Source: Halobaculum limi (GTDB lineage: Archaea > Halobacteriota > Halobacteria > Halobacteriales > Haloferacaceae). Taken from it: DNA of 64,000 bases. The DNA lies in the NCBI RefSeq assembly GCF_029490015.1, contig NZ_CP120468.1, positions 1 through 64,000 of the forward strand, in the 5' to 3' direction. Position numbers and translations under genes: made by a program. A model generated the notes under the pieces. It saw only the letters and a program-made list of their open reading frames with translations. It did not search any database and had not been told where the DNA came from. Shown here in pieces: positions 1 through 9,741 of the stretch (the first letter of the stretch is position 1; each line of letters starts with the position of its first letter).

Positions 1-32
1 CTGACAAGGCAATCCTATGGCTGTGATCGCGA

Positions 33-2276
33 ATGGTACGTGAACTTCGTGTCGCTGGATTAGCTCCGCACGATGCGGGACGTGGGATCGCACGAGTTGG
101 AACGAGTGTTCTGACCGAACTTGGAATTGAACCGGGAGACACCCTCCAAATCACGGGTCGGCGACGAACCGTCGCGAAGGCGATGCCGGCGTACGAGGGT
201 GACCCAGATGGGATCCTCCGGATAGACGGGAACGTCCGGTCGAACGCCGGAGTTGCGATCGACGACTTCGCGGAGGTCGACACTGTAGAAGCAACACCGG
301 CGGAATCGATCACCGTCGCGCTTCCACAGTATGTCATTCTCCGTGGCGCAGAGCAGTTCCTCGCCCGGTATATGACCGACCGCCCTGTCGTCCGGGGAGA
401 CGTAGTCCATCTCCGCTTGCTCGGCCAACCGTTCGTGTTCCTTGTCACGAAGACATCGCCCGCTGGACCCGTTATTGTCACCGGTGAGACGGAGCTGACG
501 ATTCGCGAGCGCCCGATCAGCGAGGACGACCTCCAGGGCGAACGCGCCGGGATTCCGGACGTCACCTACGAAGATATCGGCGGACTCGACCGCGAACTCG
601 ACCGCGTGAGAGAGATCATCGAACTTCCACTCCGACACCCCGAGTTGTTCCGCCGGCTCGGCATCGCCCCACCGAAGGGCGTGTTGTTGTACGGCCCACC
701 GGGGACCGGCAAGACGTTGATCGCGAAGGCCGTCGCCAACGAAGTCAACGCGGAGTTCTACGCGATCTCGGGCCCGGAAATTATGTCCAAGTACTACGGC
801 GAAAGCGAGCAGCATCTCCGTGAGATATTCGATGAAGCCGCACGCAACACGCCGGCAATCGTCTTCATCGACGAAATCGATTCTATCGCGCCAAGTCGCG
901 ACGAAGTCACCGGAGAGGTCGAACGGCGTGTGGTCGCCCAACTACTCTCGTTGATGGACGGCCTCGAAGAGCGTGGCGACGTGATCGTGATCGCTGCGAC
1001 GAACCGACCGGATGCGATCGACACGGCGTTACGTCGGGGCGGCCGCTTCGACCGCGAGATCGAGATCGGCCCGCCGGACCGTGATGGCCGGTTGGAGATC
1101 CTGACCGTCCACACCCGTGGGATGCCGTTGGCGTCAGCCGTCGATCTCGACGATGTCGCCGATCGAACGTACGGGTTCGTCGGCGCAGACTTGGAGGGAC
1201 TCGCCAAAGAGGCGGCGATGACCGCGCTCCGGCGGGCGCAAGTCGACTTGGACATCGACTTAGATGCAGAGACCGTCTCGCCGGACATTCTCGAACAGAT
1301 CGAGATCACGGTCGATGACTTCGAAGCCGCGCTCCAAGAGGTGCAACCAAGTGCGATGCGGGAGGTGTTCGTCGAGGTGCCCAACGTGACGTACGACGAC
1401 GTCGGGGGCCTCGAATCCGTCCGTGAAGAACTCGTTCGTGCGGTCGAGTGGCCCCTCCGCTACCCACAACTGTTCGAGACCCTCCACACAGAGGCGCCGA
1501 AAGGCATCCTCCTGTACGGGCCCCCAGGGACGGGCAAGACGCTGTTGGCGCGGGCGATCGCAAATGAGAGCGGCGTGAACTTCATGTCGGTGAAAGGCCC
1601 GGAACTGCTCGACAAGTTCGTCGGTGAGTCGGAGAAGGCAGTCAGAGAGGTGTTTCGACGGGCTCGACAGAACGCCCCGACGATCGTGTTCTTCGACGAA
1701 CTCGACGCGCTCGCGCCCGAACGCGGCGGGACGATGGACTCACGCGTGACCGAGCGGGTCGTCTCCCAACTACTGACGGAGTTAGACGGGATCGAGGATC
1801 TCCGAAACGTGTTGATCATCGGGGCGACGAATCGGCCAGACATCGTCGACCGAGCGCTCTTGCGTCCGGGCCGCTTGGAGAAGATCCTCTACGTCCCAAC
1901 GCCGGACAGGGACGCTCGACTCGCGATCTTTGGCGTTCACACTGCAGGCGTTCCGTTAGAAGATGACGTCGACCTCGCGGAGTTGGCAGACCGGAGCGAG
2001 CGGTACACCGGCAGCGACATCGAGGCGATCGTTCGCGAAGCGAGCCTGTTGGCGATGGAGACCGCGATCGAGGACGTTCCCGCAGATTCCTCACCCACAG
2101 CACTCGACGAGTGGGCAGCGACGGTCCGCGTTTCAGCCGACGACTTCGACAGAGCGATCGAGAAAGTGACGCCGTCCGTGACAGCGGAGATGCAGCAGTT
2201 CTACGATGACCTTGCGCAGGAGTTGGGTGGAACGATAGACCTCGATGTCGACAGTTCGGAGTTGGGATTCCAGTGA
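33..2276 (+). CDS. Cdc48/p97-type AAA+ ATPase (VCP-like)
   Basis: Predicted 747-residue double-AAA ATPase of the Cdc48/p97/VAT family, which uses ATP hydrolysis to unfold or extract proteins, in archaea probably feeding the proteasome. The N-terminal part (about residues 1-180) matches the Cdc48 N-domain. The first AAA module has Walker A GPPGTGKT at about 221 and Walker B IVFIDEID. The second has GPPGTGKT at about 496 and IVFFDELD. Both modules have the ATNRPD sensor motif and arginine-rich second-region-of-homology segments, so both sites look functional. Length is normal for the family. The ATG at 33 gives a family-like N-terminus. It stands alone, followed by a convergent small gene. Confidence 0.96.
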   Translation: MVRELRVAGLAPHDAGRGIARVGTSVLTELGIEPGDTLQITGRRRTVAKAMPAYEGDPDGILRIDGNVRSNAGVAIDDFAEVDTVEATPAESITVALPQYVILRGAEQFLARYMTDRPVVRGDVVHLRLLGQPFVFLVTKTSPAGPVIVTGETELTIRERPISEDDLQGERAGIPDVTYEDIGGLDRELDRVREIIELPLRHPELFRRLGIAPPKGVLLYGPPGTGKTLIAKAVANEVNAEFYAISGPEIMSKYYGESEQHLREIFDEAARNTPAIVFIDEIDSIAPSRDEVTGEVERRVVAQLLSLMDGLEERGDVIVIAATNRPDAIDTALRRGGRFDREIEIGPPDRDGRLEILTVHTRGMPLASAVDLDDVADRTYGFVGADLEGLAKEAAMTALRRAQVDLDIDLDAETVSPDILEQIEITVDDFEAALQEVQPSAMREVFVEVPNVTYDDVGGLESVREELVRAVEWPLRYPQLFETLHTEAPKGILLYGPPGTGKTLLARAIANESGVNFMSVKGPELLDKFVGESEKAVREVFRRARQNAPTIVFFDELDALAPERGGTMDSRVTERVVSQLLTELDGIEDLRNVLIIGATNRPDIVDRALLRPGRLEKILYVPTPDRDARLAIFGVHTAGVPLEDDVDLAELADRSERYTGSDIEAIVREASLLAMETAIEDVPADSSPTALDEWAATVRVSADDFDRAIEKVTPSVTAEMQQFYDDLAQELGGTIDLDVDSSELGFQ

Positions 2277-2340
2277 CATCTCCCACGAGTGAAGTCGTTG
2301 GCTTCCGCCTCGAATGTGTGTGAGAACTCCCCACCCCTCG

Positions 2341-2652
2341 TCACTCTGCTTCGAGGCGGTGGAGCCTGTATCGGTACGTGTTCTGGTCGGTTTTGACGAC
2401 GAGGACGTGCCCGTCGTTGGTGTGTTCAATCCGGTCGAAGTGCGTCGCGAGGTTGCCCGGGTTGAGCGAGTCGGTGCCTTCCAGCCCGAAGAACAACCGC
2501 GCGGGTTCGTGCCTATCGGTATCTACTGCTCGCGCCTCCACCCCCAATGACTCACCACTTTCGAGAATTTCGACGTCACCAGAGAGTTCCCACGTGTGGT
2601 CGTGGTACCGGACCTCCTTGCCACGAATATCATCCCATTGAGATTCGATCAT
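2341..2652 (-). CDS. Small conserved-looking hypothetical protein (103 aa)
   Basis: A 103-residue acidic soluble protein convergent with the Cdc48 gene. I do not recognise a named domain. The pattern of alternating hydrophobic residues, with several short beta-strand-like stretches and no membrane segment, suggests a small beta-rich fold. The first residues, MIESQWDDIRGKEV, look like a genuine start. Third-position GC is high, as in the neighbouring real genes, and the competing plus-strand frames read like shadows. Confidence 0.6.
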   Translation of the reverse strand: MIESQWDDIRGKEVRYHDHTWELSGDVEILESGESLGVEARAVDTDRHEPARLFFGLEGTDSLNPGNLATHFDRIEHTNDGHVLVVKTDQNTYRYRLHRLEAE

Positions 2653-2819
2653 ACCCCGTACACACGGGTCGAATTATTCGCCGTTTCGACAGATCTTGTC
2701 CGATTAGTCGTCGACCCGTGATCGTTCCGTGACGGCGGTCGCAGTTCGCTGATATTGATATCGAACGCGAGGACCGGTTTACAAGACTACCGGAAACGTG
2801 AGTACAGTCAACTATCGAT

Positions 2820-3428
2820 ATGCGATTGCTGGATACACTCGTTCGTCCATTCGAACGATACGCCGATGCGCTCTCCGTGAGAACCCACGGGGTCGTCGCC
2901 GCCGTCTCGTTTTGCACATTCGTCGGGGTGATCGCGCTGGGGTTCGTACCGGTGACCCGACGGATCGAGACGTCTGGCTACTCCACTGCAGATTTGCAGG
3001 CCGCGACGACCCGGGCGGAAGTCGATGCGATACTGCAGGCTTTCGAACCCGTTATGAGATCCGTGATGCTGCTCTCGGTCCTCGATTACCTCTTCATTAT
3101 CGCAGGATTTCTCCTGTTCTTCTCACTCCACTCGATCGCTTTGCAGACACTGGCAGGCCACGACAGACTCGTACTGCTACCGAAAGTCGGAATGGGACTG
3201 ACGGTTCTCTCGCGACTCCTCGACTCGCTGGAGAACTTCTGGGTCATCCTCATCTACACGAATCCCGACGAGTACGCGACGCTCCTGATTGGCCTGATGA
3301 ACGCTTCTGAGTCTCTGAAGTGGATGGTCGTCGGAGTCGAATATCCAACTCTCGCCGTCTCTGTCGCAGTTGCACTGCTGGTACGGTTCACATCGTTGTT
3401 TGACAGTCGCTCGAACAGCCCACGGTAG
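2820..3428 (+). CDS. Four-TM integral membrane protein of unknown function
   Basis: A 202-residue membrane protein. Hydrophobic segments lie at about residues 25-45, 78-103, 120-145 and 165-190. A polar, alanine-rich extracytoplasmic stretch between the first two (ATTRAEVDAIL) looks helical. No catalytic motif is visible. The ATG at 2820 follows an AT-containing tract (around 2776-2782) that could hold a TATA box. It may be a sensor or structural membrane protein; no function is assigned. Confidence 0.7.
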   Translation: MRLLDTLVRPFERYADALSVRTHGVVAAVSFCTFVGVIALGFVPVTRRIETSGYSTADLQAATTRAEVDAILQAFEPVMRSVMLLSVLDYLFIIAGFLLFFSLHSIALQTLAGHDRLVLLPKVGMGLTVLSRLLDSLENFWVILIYTNPDEYATLLIGLMNASESLKWMVVGVEYPTLAVSVAVALLVRFTSLFDSRSNSPR

Positions 3429-3544
3429 ATTAGCGTGGAATATCCGGCCAGAGTGTCGTCAGTGGACTGGTCAGCAAGTGTCGGATTCACTCATAGGGTA
3501 ACCGGCGGAATTCTCATCTCGAAATAAGGTCGCGAGGACGCACG

Positions 3545-3991
3545 TCACTCGCTCGTGTCGTCGTCGCCGTGGCGAAGCAACGAGGTGTCGGAATTCTCGC
3601 ACTCCTCAGTGCTGCAGGCACCTGTGTCGTCGTCCTCACGCTCATCGTATAGCGACACCTGCCGGTCGCCATCAAGGTCGCCATCGGCCGCCGACACTGC
3701 ACGGACCGCAACGTAGCTCACGAGGACGACTCCTGCAACGAGGGCGCCGTGAAAACCCAGCAGCGGCTCCGAGTCGAAGCCGCCCGGCGCGAGCACACCG
3801 AATCCAATGACAAATGCCGCCAGCATCGCGATGGGAACGGCATTCACGAACAGATCCGAGAGCGTCCGCCGAGAGAACACGCCAGCGCCGTCGGCCTCCG
3901 CATCCCCGTCGTCATTGGGGGCCGTGTCGCTATCGAGGTCACGCTCGTCTGCCACTCGAGACGCCTGCTCGGCTGTCTGCTCGTCGGTCAT
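3545..3991 (-). CDS. Acidic two-TM membrane protein (DUF6684-like)
   Basis: A 148-residue protein with a very acidic N-terminus, two hydrophobic helices (about residues 55-75 and 85-105) and an acidic C-terminal tail containing a Cys pair. The core starting FSRRTLSDLFVNAVPI resembles small haloarchaeal proteins often found near terminal-oxidase genes (DUF6684), but that is from memory of the pattern. The ATG at 3991 is preferred over an upstream in-frame GTG at 4018. No oxidase subunit is visible nearby. Confidence 0.6.
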   Translation of the reverse strand: MTDEQTAEQASRVADERDLDSDTAPNDDGDAEADGAGVFSRRTLSDLFVNAVPIAMLAAFVIGFGVLAPGGFDSEPLLGFHGALVAGVVLVSYVAVRAVSAADGDLDGDRQVSLYDEREDDDTGACSTEECENSDTSLLRHGDDDTSE

Positions 3992-4018
3992 CCGCTCGGG
4001 TCTACTGAGGGTGTCCAC

Positions 4019-4355
4019 GATCTTGAACGGCCGGGTTTCGGAGCGAGAGCCGACCGGCGGGTCACCAGTGTCGACTCACGTTGAGAGGGACGTCTCGATC
4101 ATCTTCGTGTACGCACTGCGGCACGAGTCCCCCGAAGAACACCCGCAGGCGGTTAGCCGCTTGGTCCCGATGACCGTCGCCATCGTGGATATCCTCATAA
4201 TCAGCGACTGTCGGAAGCGTCGCCTCGCCTGCCGTGAACAGGTTCGGGGGAAGCCCCATCCGGCTGGTGACCAGAGTCGGAGGTATGACCGACGACCGCC
4301 GTCGCTCGCGCAGATCGACTCCCGGTCGCCCCGGCCGTTCTCAGAGGAGGTCGCG
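4019..4355. other. Gene-free interval between divergent genes
   Basis: No convincing gene. A 65-codon minus-strand frame (4062-4259) has a fairly protein-like composition but low third-position GC and no domain I recognise, so it may be a gene remnant. The interval must hold the promoters of the flanking divergent genes. Confidence 0.4.
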
Positions 4356-4745
4356 ATGCCGCTGATCGACTTCGACGCCGAACGTGCATACGACGACAAG
4401 CGATTCAGCGCCCAAGAGACGTTCCGGACGGAGCGGACGAAAGTCGTGTGCGCCTACTTCGAGCCGGGGCAATTCATCCCCGTCCACGCGCCCGGAAGCG
4501 ACGTCGTAGTCAACGTCCGACGCGGAACCGGCGTCGTCCGCGAAGACAAGACGACCCACAAGGTCAGCCCTGGCGACACGGTCGCCGTCGAAGCCGGGAC
4601 AGACCGCGGTATCCGGGCCGACGAGGATGGCCGGTTGGAGGCGTTGCTCGTGACCACGCCGCCGCCGACCGACGAAGAACACGGCCCTGTCCGTGAGGGC
4701 CTACGCCGGGGCGTGTTCGACCCGACCGCCGACGACTCGGAGTGA
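4356..4745 (+). CDS. Cupin-domain protein
   Basis: A 129-residue single-domain cupin beta-barrel. The sequence around residues 28-60 (YFEPGQFIPVHAPGSD followed by VVNVRRGTG) matches cupin motif 1, and SPGDTVAVEAGT matches motif 2. Only one His is kept in motif 1, so metal binding is uncertain. An in-frame reading continues far upstream, but the ATG at 4356 is preceded by a good GAGGAGG ribosome-binding site and begins the family-like sequence. A second cupin gene follows on the same strand and may be co-transcribed. Confidence 0.82.
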   Translation: MPLIDFDAERAYDDKRFSAQETFRTERTKVVCAYFEPGQFIPVHAPGSDVVVNVRRGTGVVREDKTTHKVSPGDTVAVEAGTDRGIRADEDGRLEALLVTTPPPTDEEHGPVREGLRRGVFDPTADDSE

Positions 4746-4839
4746 CGAGCGAGCATACGAATATGCGGTAACTGAGCCATCCGACGACACCGCAGCATCG
4801 CACGCCACACACGACCCAGCCACACCATCCAACTCACTG

Positions 4840-5148
4840 ATGACCCAAGTTCGAACACTCTCCGACCTCGACGCGACGCCACACGCGACCGTCTTCCCCG
4901 ACGCCGAACCGCGGACGATCCGACTCGCCCTCGATGCCGGCGAACGGGTCGACCCACACAGTCACCCCGGTCGAGACGTCCTGATACACGTCCTCGACGG
5001 TGCCATCGACCTCCACGTCGACGAAGAGACGCACGCGCTGTCGGGCGGTGACTTGACCCAATTCAAGGGCGAACGCGAGGTCTCGCCGGTCGCAACCGAG
5101 GATAGCCTCGCGCTGGTCGTCTTGGCCCCGCGAGCAGACGAGGGGTGA
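4840..5148 (+). CDS. Cupin-domain protein
   Basis: A 102-residue cupin. Motif 1 (DPHSHPGRDVLIHVLDG) keeps two His residues and motif 2 is HALSGGDLTQF, so a metal site is plausible. The ATG at 4840 (MTQVRTLSDL) is chosen. The frame is open back to 4693, but those residues are low-complexity and overlap the upstream cupin. Its position behind another cupin suggests paired small-molecule sensing or isomerase functions; the substrate is unknown. Confidence 0.82.
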   Translation: MTQVRTLSDLDATPHATVFPDAEPRTIRLALDAGERVDPHSHPGRDVLIHVLDGAIDLHVDEETHALSGGDLTQFKGEREVSPVATEDSLALVVLAPRADEG

Positions 5149-5169
5149 CCGCCCGCCGCCGAACGCGTT

Positions 5170-5745
5170 TTGTCGACTGCGGCTGTTGGCCGGGACGATG
5201 CTTCGACGAATCCGAGGTCGCCGAGTGATCGCGTCGTGACCTGGCTGCTCACGCTCTCGTACGTCGCACACGTCGTCGCTGGCGGCCTGTGGACCGGCAG
5301 CGTCGCCTATGCCGCTGTGACCGTCGTTCCGGCGGCACGCGAGGGCGACCTCGCAGCCGCGGCGTTCGGCCGCTCTGTCGACTGGTTGCTCCAGACGACG
5401 CGGTGGACGGGTGTGATCCTGCCACTCACTGGTGGATACCAGATCTGGGAGTTGTACCCTCTGGCGCGGTTGCTTGGGACGACGCGCGGACACCTCATCC
5501 TCGGGATGCTTGCGCTGTGGGGCGTGATGAACGGCATCCTCGAACTCGGCATTTACCGACTGCGGGCGGCCGATGGCACCGCGATGGGCTTCGCCCGGCA
5601 CGCGATCACCCGGTTCGGCCTCGACGATGACGCGGAGGCGCGGCGGCTTGCTGGCGTCGTCCGCCCGTACGTGCTCGTCGCGACCGTGCTGGGCGTACTG
5701 TTGCTCGTTGACGCGGCGTTGTTGGCAAGCGGGGTCGTCCCCTGA
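5170..5745 (+). CDS. CopD-like multi-pass membrane protein
   Basis: A protein of up to 191 residues with four predicted helices (about 25-55, 78-95, 112-130 and 165-187). The start HVVAGGLWTGSVAYA and the TRWTG...GGYQIW segment resemble the CopD/YdhA-like transporter families of haloarchaea, in which conserved His residues may bind copper or haem. The TTG at 5170 gives the longest form. A GTG at 5236 would start just before the first helix and is an equally plausible start. It lies 21 bp after a cupin gene. Confidence 0.7.
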   Translation: MSTAAVGRDDASTNPRSPSDRVVTWLLTLSYVAHVVAGGLWTGSVAYAAVTVVPAAREGDLAAAAFGRSVDWLLQTTRWTGVILPLTGGYQIWELYPLARLLGTTRGHLILGMLALWGVMNGILELGIYRLRAADGTAMGFARHAITRFGLDDDAEARRLAGVVRPYVLVATVLGVLLLVDAALLASGVVP

Positions 5746-5868
5746 TCAGCCTCGCTTTTGCGCCATCGTCGGCATCGTATTCATCGGGCAGACTCGCAGC
5801 TCAGCGTGGACCGTTTTTGATCTCGTCGCCACGGTCTTTTCATCACAGCATCCGTTGGTACAGGTAGG

Positions 5869-6279
5869 ATGCCCAACCCGCAGACGGACGGCGGTGCCCC
5901 CGATGGTGATGAACCGGAGCGCAACGTGCTTGCCGAACCCCTCGAAGAGTGTAGCGGCGACCCTGAGACCGGCTACCTTCGAGACGGACACTGCCGCCAC
6001 CTCGTCCGTGACCCTGGGCGGCACGAGGTGTGTGCGGTCGTAACTGAAGAGTTCCTCCAGTACTCCCGTGACCGGGGTAACGACCTAATTACGCCGCGGC
6101 CAGATCTGGGATTCCCAGGACTCGCAGACGGCGACCGCTGGTGTCTGTGTTTGCCACGCTGGGTGGAAGCGCGGGAGGCTGGCGTTGCACCGCCCGTCGT
6201 CCTCGATGCGACTAACAAATCAGTACTTGAGGAGGTCTCACTCGAGACGCTTCGTGAGTATGCGGTTGACGACCGCTGA
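5869..6279 (+). CDS. DUF2237 family protein
   Basis: A 136-residue protein matching DUF2237 along its length: NVLAEPLEECS near the N-terminus, VCAVVTEEFLQYSRDRGNDL in the middle and GDRWCLCLPRW with conserved cysteines, then APPVVLDAT. The molecular function of the family is unknown; the conserved Cys and acidic residues suggest a metal or redox role. The ATG at 5869 is a clear start preceded by a purine stretch. Length is usual for the family plus a short acidic haloarchaeal N-terminal extension. Confidence 0.88.
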   Translation: MPNPQTDGGAPDGDEPERNVLAEPLEECSGDPETGYLRDGHCRHLVRDPGRHEVCAVVTEEFLQYSRDRGNDLITPRPDLGFPGLADGDRWCLCLPRWVEAREAGVAPPVVLDATNKSVLEEVSLETLREYAVDDR

Positions 6280-6457
6280 CGGGACTACCGGGCAGACAAC
6301 AGCAATCGGTCCGAGCACTAACATTGGCAAAGGGGACGTCGCGTCCGTGCTCAATAGAGAGCAGAGGTAGATTCCTTTCTGGGTGCTGCTGTGGAGTACT
6401 TCGAGCACAAGCCCCGAGGCATTTGCCTTGCTGATCTGTAGAACGTGTGTCCCGGTC

Positions 6458-8212
6458 TTACACCGGGAACTGTGTGGCGGTGCCGGCCACGACTGTCCAC
6501 GTGACCAAGAGTGCGTTCACCGTGGCGCCGACCCAGACGCTCCCAGTCCGCCTGAAGAAGTACGTGCTAACGAACGCGACGATCGACAGGAGGACGAGGA
6601 ACTGCATCGCGATGATCGTCCACAGCGGGTCACCAACGGGGAGTGGGCTTCCCGACAGCAGTGTCGCGTACTGCAACACGAGGAGACCGAGGAACCCACC
6701 AGCCACCACGGCCCAGTTCGTCGCCATCGCACGGCCGAACGACTGCTCGGTGCCGGCGGGGCGAAGCTGCCCGTGCAGCAGGACGCCGAGCACGACGAAG
6801 AACGCAAACAGCGGGACGACGTACGACAGTGCGATCCGGAACTGGACGGGTGACAACAGCTTGATCGCGAACACCCAGATACGGAGGTCGGTCTGGAAGA
6901 GGAACGCGATGGCCGTCTCGAGGACGTACAGCCCCGCGACGACGCTCACACCGATACCAAGTGCCTTCGCGACGGTTCGAGCACCCTCGCCGGTTCCGAG
7001 CCCGTAGTTCTCGAGCGTGACCGAGGGGTCATCGCGGTTGTTCGTGTAGTGCCAGAGACCGAATAGCGCCGCCGTGATGACGCCATTCGCAAGCGCCCAA
7101 ACGAGCACTCCGTTGGAGATCAGCTGCGGGAAGAACCGATTCACCGGTAGGATGCCCGCCGCGCCCGTCGTGAGCGGGAAGTAGGTGATAACAGGGATCA
7201 CCGCCGCGAGAACGCCTGCGGCGATTCGCCCGGGTCCAGTCATCCCCTTTGCCTCGGGGACAGACGCGGAGTTGAATCCCTCAACGCGGTCGATGACGAT
7301 CCCGCCGAACGGGAACATAAACAGGACGCCGCCGATCAACGCGAGGAACGTTCCGAGCGACTTCCAGTACCACACCTGGTTCGAGGCGGGGAGTTCGTTC
7401 TCGCCGTCGAGCGTTAGCTGGAGCCACTCGATGGAGTCACCGATCGCGGCCGTCGAGAAGTGGTCACCGGGGTGGGTCGTTGTCGGGGTGTACAGCTGGC
7501 GAGCGGTCCCCTCTTGGAGACTGCCGTAGGTTCGACCCTCTTCGACCGTAGTGTCGGTGCCGAAGACACCCTGGAGTTTCTCGCTGTTTTCGACATCGGA
7601 GGCGTGGTCGACCTCCCACATCAGTTGGGAGAACTCGTCGTACTCACTGAAAACGACTCCGAGGTTTCGTGGGTATTCCGTCGTTCCAGGGGGAGAGAAG
7701 CCCGACCCTGTCGAAGAGCCGACGAGCACCATCGACTCGTAACCGTCTGGCTGGGCCGCCGCAGCCGACAAGACCGTCCAGCCACCCATCGAGTGGCCTT
7801 CGAGCCCAATGTTCTCGTTGTCGACGAACTCTAGCGAGCGCAGGTACGACAGCCCGTCGGGGCCGCCGAAGCCGTTGGCGAATGCCGGTGCATCAGAGTA
7901 GCCGTGACCCGTCTGGTCGAGTGCTAACACGACGAATCCGCGTCTCGCGTACTCAATGGCGAACGCCGATTGTGTCTCCTTTGAGTTGATGTAGCCGTGG
8001 ACCGCTAACACACCAGGTTGCGGGCTTGCACTGGACGCTTCTTCCGGGATATACAGCGTCCCGCTCATCATCGTCCCGTTCGTCCCCGCAAACTTTACAT
8101 CTCGAACCGCGACGTCGCCGCCGTCGGTCTGTACAGTCCACGCCATCGCACTCCCACCAAACACGAGCAGGAGTGAGAATCCGAGGACCAGTAGTCGCGA
8201 TTTCTTATCCAT
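6458..8212 (-). CDS. Alpha/beta hydrolase fused to a multi-TM domain
   Basis: A 584-residue protein. An N-terminal signal or anchor (about residues 5-25) is followed by an extracytoplasmic alpha/beta-hydrolase domain with nucleophile elbow GHSMGG. Downstream are about seven hydrophobic helices (residues 275-580). The hydrolase part resembles dienelactone hydrolase/S9-like esterases; the membrane half is unassigned. The ATG at 8212 (MDKKSRLL) is chosen because the 20 preceding in-frame residues are not signal-like. The likely role is a membrane-bound esterase or lipase acting outside the cell; the substrate is unknown. Confidence 0.82.
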   Translation of the reverse strand: MDKKSRLLVLGFSLLLVFGGSAMAWTVQTDGGDVAVRDVKFAGTNGTMMSGTLYIPEEASSASPQPGVLAVHGYINSKETQSAFAIEYARRGFVVLALDQTGHGYSDAPAFANGFGGPDGLSYLRSLEFVDNENIGLEGHSMGGWTVLSAAAAQPDGYESMVLVGSSTGSGFSPPGTTEYPRNLGVVFSEYDEFSQLMWEVDHASDVENSEKLQGVFGTDTTVEEGRTYGSLQEGTARQLYTPTTTHPGDHFSTAAIGDSIEWLQLTLDGENELPASNQVWYWKSLGTFLALIGGVLFMFPFGGIVIDRVEGFNSASVPEAKGMTGPGRIAAGVLAAVIPVITYFPLTTGAAGILPVNRFFPQLISNGVLVWALANGVITAALFGLWHYTNNRDDPSVTLENYGLGTGEGARTVAKALGIGVSVVAGLYVLETAIAFLFQTDLRIWVFAIKLLSPVQFRIALSYVVPLFAFFVVLGVLLHGQLRPAGTEQSFGRAMATNWAVVAGGFLGLLVLQYATLLSGSPLPVGDPLWTIIAMQFLVLLSIVAFVSTYFFRRTGSVWVGATVNALLVTWTVVAGTATQFPV

Positions 8213-8550
8213 AATTGGGTATCTCCAGTAGAGAACCCGCCACATCCATAATAGTTGTATGTGAACTATCAAAAACCGTGTGTTAAGTTTGCGTACAGGT
8301 GTTGTATAAACTGCACCCGGGCGTCGAATGTTCGCTGACGACAGCTACAGGAGTCCGATTCGAGATACTGGTCGTCGAGTTCGTTCTCTACTGTTTCCTC
8401 GAAAGTGGTAGTGAAACCGACCGAGTGCGACCGTACAACAGCGGATCGTTGAGCGAATACTGTTCGAATACGAATCCTCGAAGTTGAGTCCGAAAGATGG
8501 TTCGAGTGCACCTCACCCGCCACGGTGTGTAAACACTGCTCGGACGAGCG
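8213..8550. other. Gene-free interval upstream of the hydrolase gene
   Basis: No supported gene. A minus-strand frame of 84 codons (8269-8523) has poor coding character. The AT-rich stretch 8250-8285 just upstream of the hydrolase start probably holds its promoter. This interval separates ordinary cargo from the type IV secretion-like operon and is a candidate element boundary, but no direct repeat or tRNA was seen. Confidence 0.4.
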
Positions 8551-9741
8551 TCAGCGACGGCTGAACAGTCGGCCGAGAATTCCAAGCTTCTGTTCTTTCT
8601 CCTCCTCGAGGGCAACCTCCAACTCGTGTCGCTGCGCCCGTTCCGCAGAGAGGGCTTCCCGTAGCCGTTCATTTTCTGCCTCCAGCGCCTCTAATTCCGC
8701 CCGAACACTCACCAACACGTCAGTCGATATCGGCGTTGGTTCAGGAGGGGTGTCGTCACCCACCGTAGTCTCAGTCTCATTGTGCCGCGTCCCTGATTCG
8801 TTGGTGTCGAACGCAGTCCACGAATCCGTGGCCGGCGGTTCGTAGAACTCACTCGTGCCAGCGACTGCCCGTTCGATAGTCCGCCCGCCGTAGGTCGCAC
8901 CATCAGCGAAATGAACATCATCCCATTTCCCACGGAACAGGCCAGATTCGCGGAACAGTCGGTCCATCTGGGCTTCATCGCCACCAGTCCAGAACGCGAG
9001 CAACGAACACAGCGCCATATCCGCCTCCGACTGGCTTGGATACCCAGCAGTTGACCCATCGAACAGCCGTGTGAACTTCTCGCCGTTCGCTGCCGTCCGC
9101 GCCCGGTCAAGGAGTTCGTCGTCCGAGAGGCCGGGTTGAGTCGCCGCGCTTGCGCTCCGGTCTGTTGGTGCGCCTCCGCGATCATCAGCAGGCGTGGCAG
9201 CAGCGACGTACTCGGCGTGAACCGCTTGGAGTTCCGACGGTCGGCGCTCAACGGTCAGCGGCGTCTCCGAGAGGTGGTCACCAGTGACGGTGAAGAAGCG
9301 GCCCTCGTCGTACATCTCGACCGTGCCGTGTCGGTTCCGCCCGTCTGGAAGGCTCCCAGCGGCGATGACGTGAACGCCGGTTCCCGACGGACTCACCTCG
9401 GTGAACGAGTCCAAGCACTCGACGATCGCTCGGGCATCCGTATCGAGCGCTCCAGAATTGGGGTCGCGACACGCATCGAGGTCGACGCCGACGAGCGTGT
9501 CCGGCGCAGTGAACACGAATCCAAGACCGTCTTCATCTGCCGCAGCGGCGCGGGCCGCATTGAACGACGCCCACGTCGCCGAATCGGTCGTCGAAGCATA
9601 GCCACCTGTACTGGGGTCGATCGGAACCTTCGTCAGCTTGCCGTCGCGTTCCTCACCCCGCCAGCAGAGCCATTGAGAGCGCTCGACCATCGCGTCCGGG
9701 AGGTCGGCAGCTGTCGGGAGATTGCCGTCAGTCATCGGCAT
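8551..9741 (-). CDS. Primase-polymerase-like replication protein (NrS-1-type)
   Basis: A 396-residue protein whose first about 180 residues match the N-terminal primase-polymerase-like domain seen in NrS-1 phage polymerase and many plasmid or viral proteins: WLCWRGE...GKLTKVPIDPSTG, then GFVFTAPDTLVGVDLDACRD with acidic D87/D89, and SPSGTGVHVIAAG. A second helical domain (about 200-290, LLDRARTAANGEKF) is typical of the same family. The last about 50 residues form a coiled coil. No helicase domain follows. It overlaps the VirB4-like gene by 14 bp and is last in the operon, suggesting a DNA-priming role in transfer or element replication. Confidence 0.75.
   Translation of the reverse strand: MPMTDGNLPTAADLPDAMVERSQWLCWRGEERDGKLTKVPIDPSTGGYASTTDSATWASFNAARAAAADEDGLGFVFTAPDTLVGVDLDACRDPNSGALDTDARAIVECLDSFTEVSPSGTGVHVIAAGSLPDGRNRHGTVEMYDEGRFFTVTGDHLSETPLTVERRPSELQAVHAEYVAAATPADDRGGAPTDRSASAATQPGLSDDELLDRARTAANGEKFTRLFDGSTAGYPSQSEADMALCSLLAFWTGGDEAQMDRLFRESGLFRGKWDDVHFADGATYGGRTIERAVAGTSEFYEPPATDSWTAFDTNESGTRHNETETTVGDDTPPEPTPISTDVLVSVRAELEALEAENERLREALSAERAQRHELEVALEEEKEQKLGILGRLFSRR

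Noticed and set aside
60-941. 293-codon minus-strand frame opposite the Cdc48 gene
   Set aside because: It is antisense to a clear AAA ATPase; long antisense frames are expected in GC-rich haloarchaeal coding DNA and the sequence has no domain.
4062-4259. 65-codon minus-strand frame before the cupin gene
   Set aside because: Composition is protein-like but third-position GC is low, no family is recognised and there is no convincing start; noted only as a possible remnant.
5746-6024. 92-codon minus-strand frame overlapping the DUF2237 gene
   Set aside because: It is antisense to a gene with clear family motifs; treated as a shadow.
8269-8523. 84-codon minus-strand frame upstream of the hydrolase gene
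   Set aside because: Composition is unlike neighbouring genes and no domain is visible.
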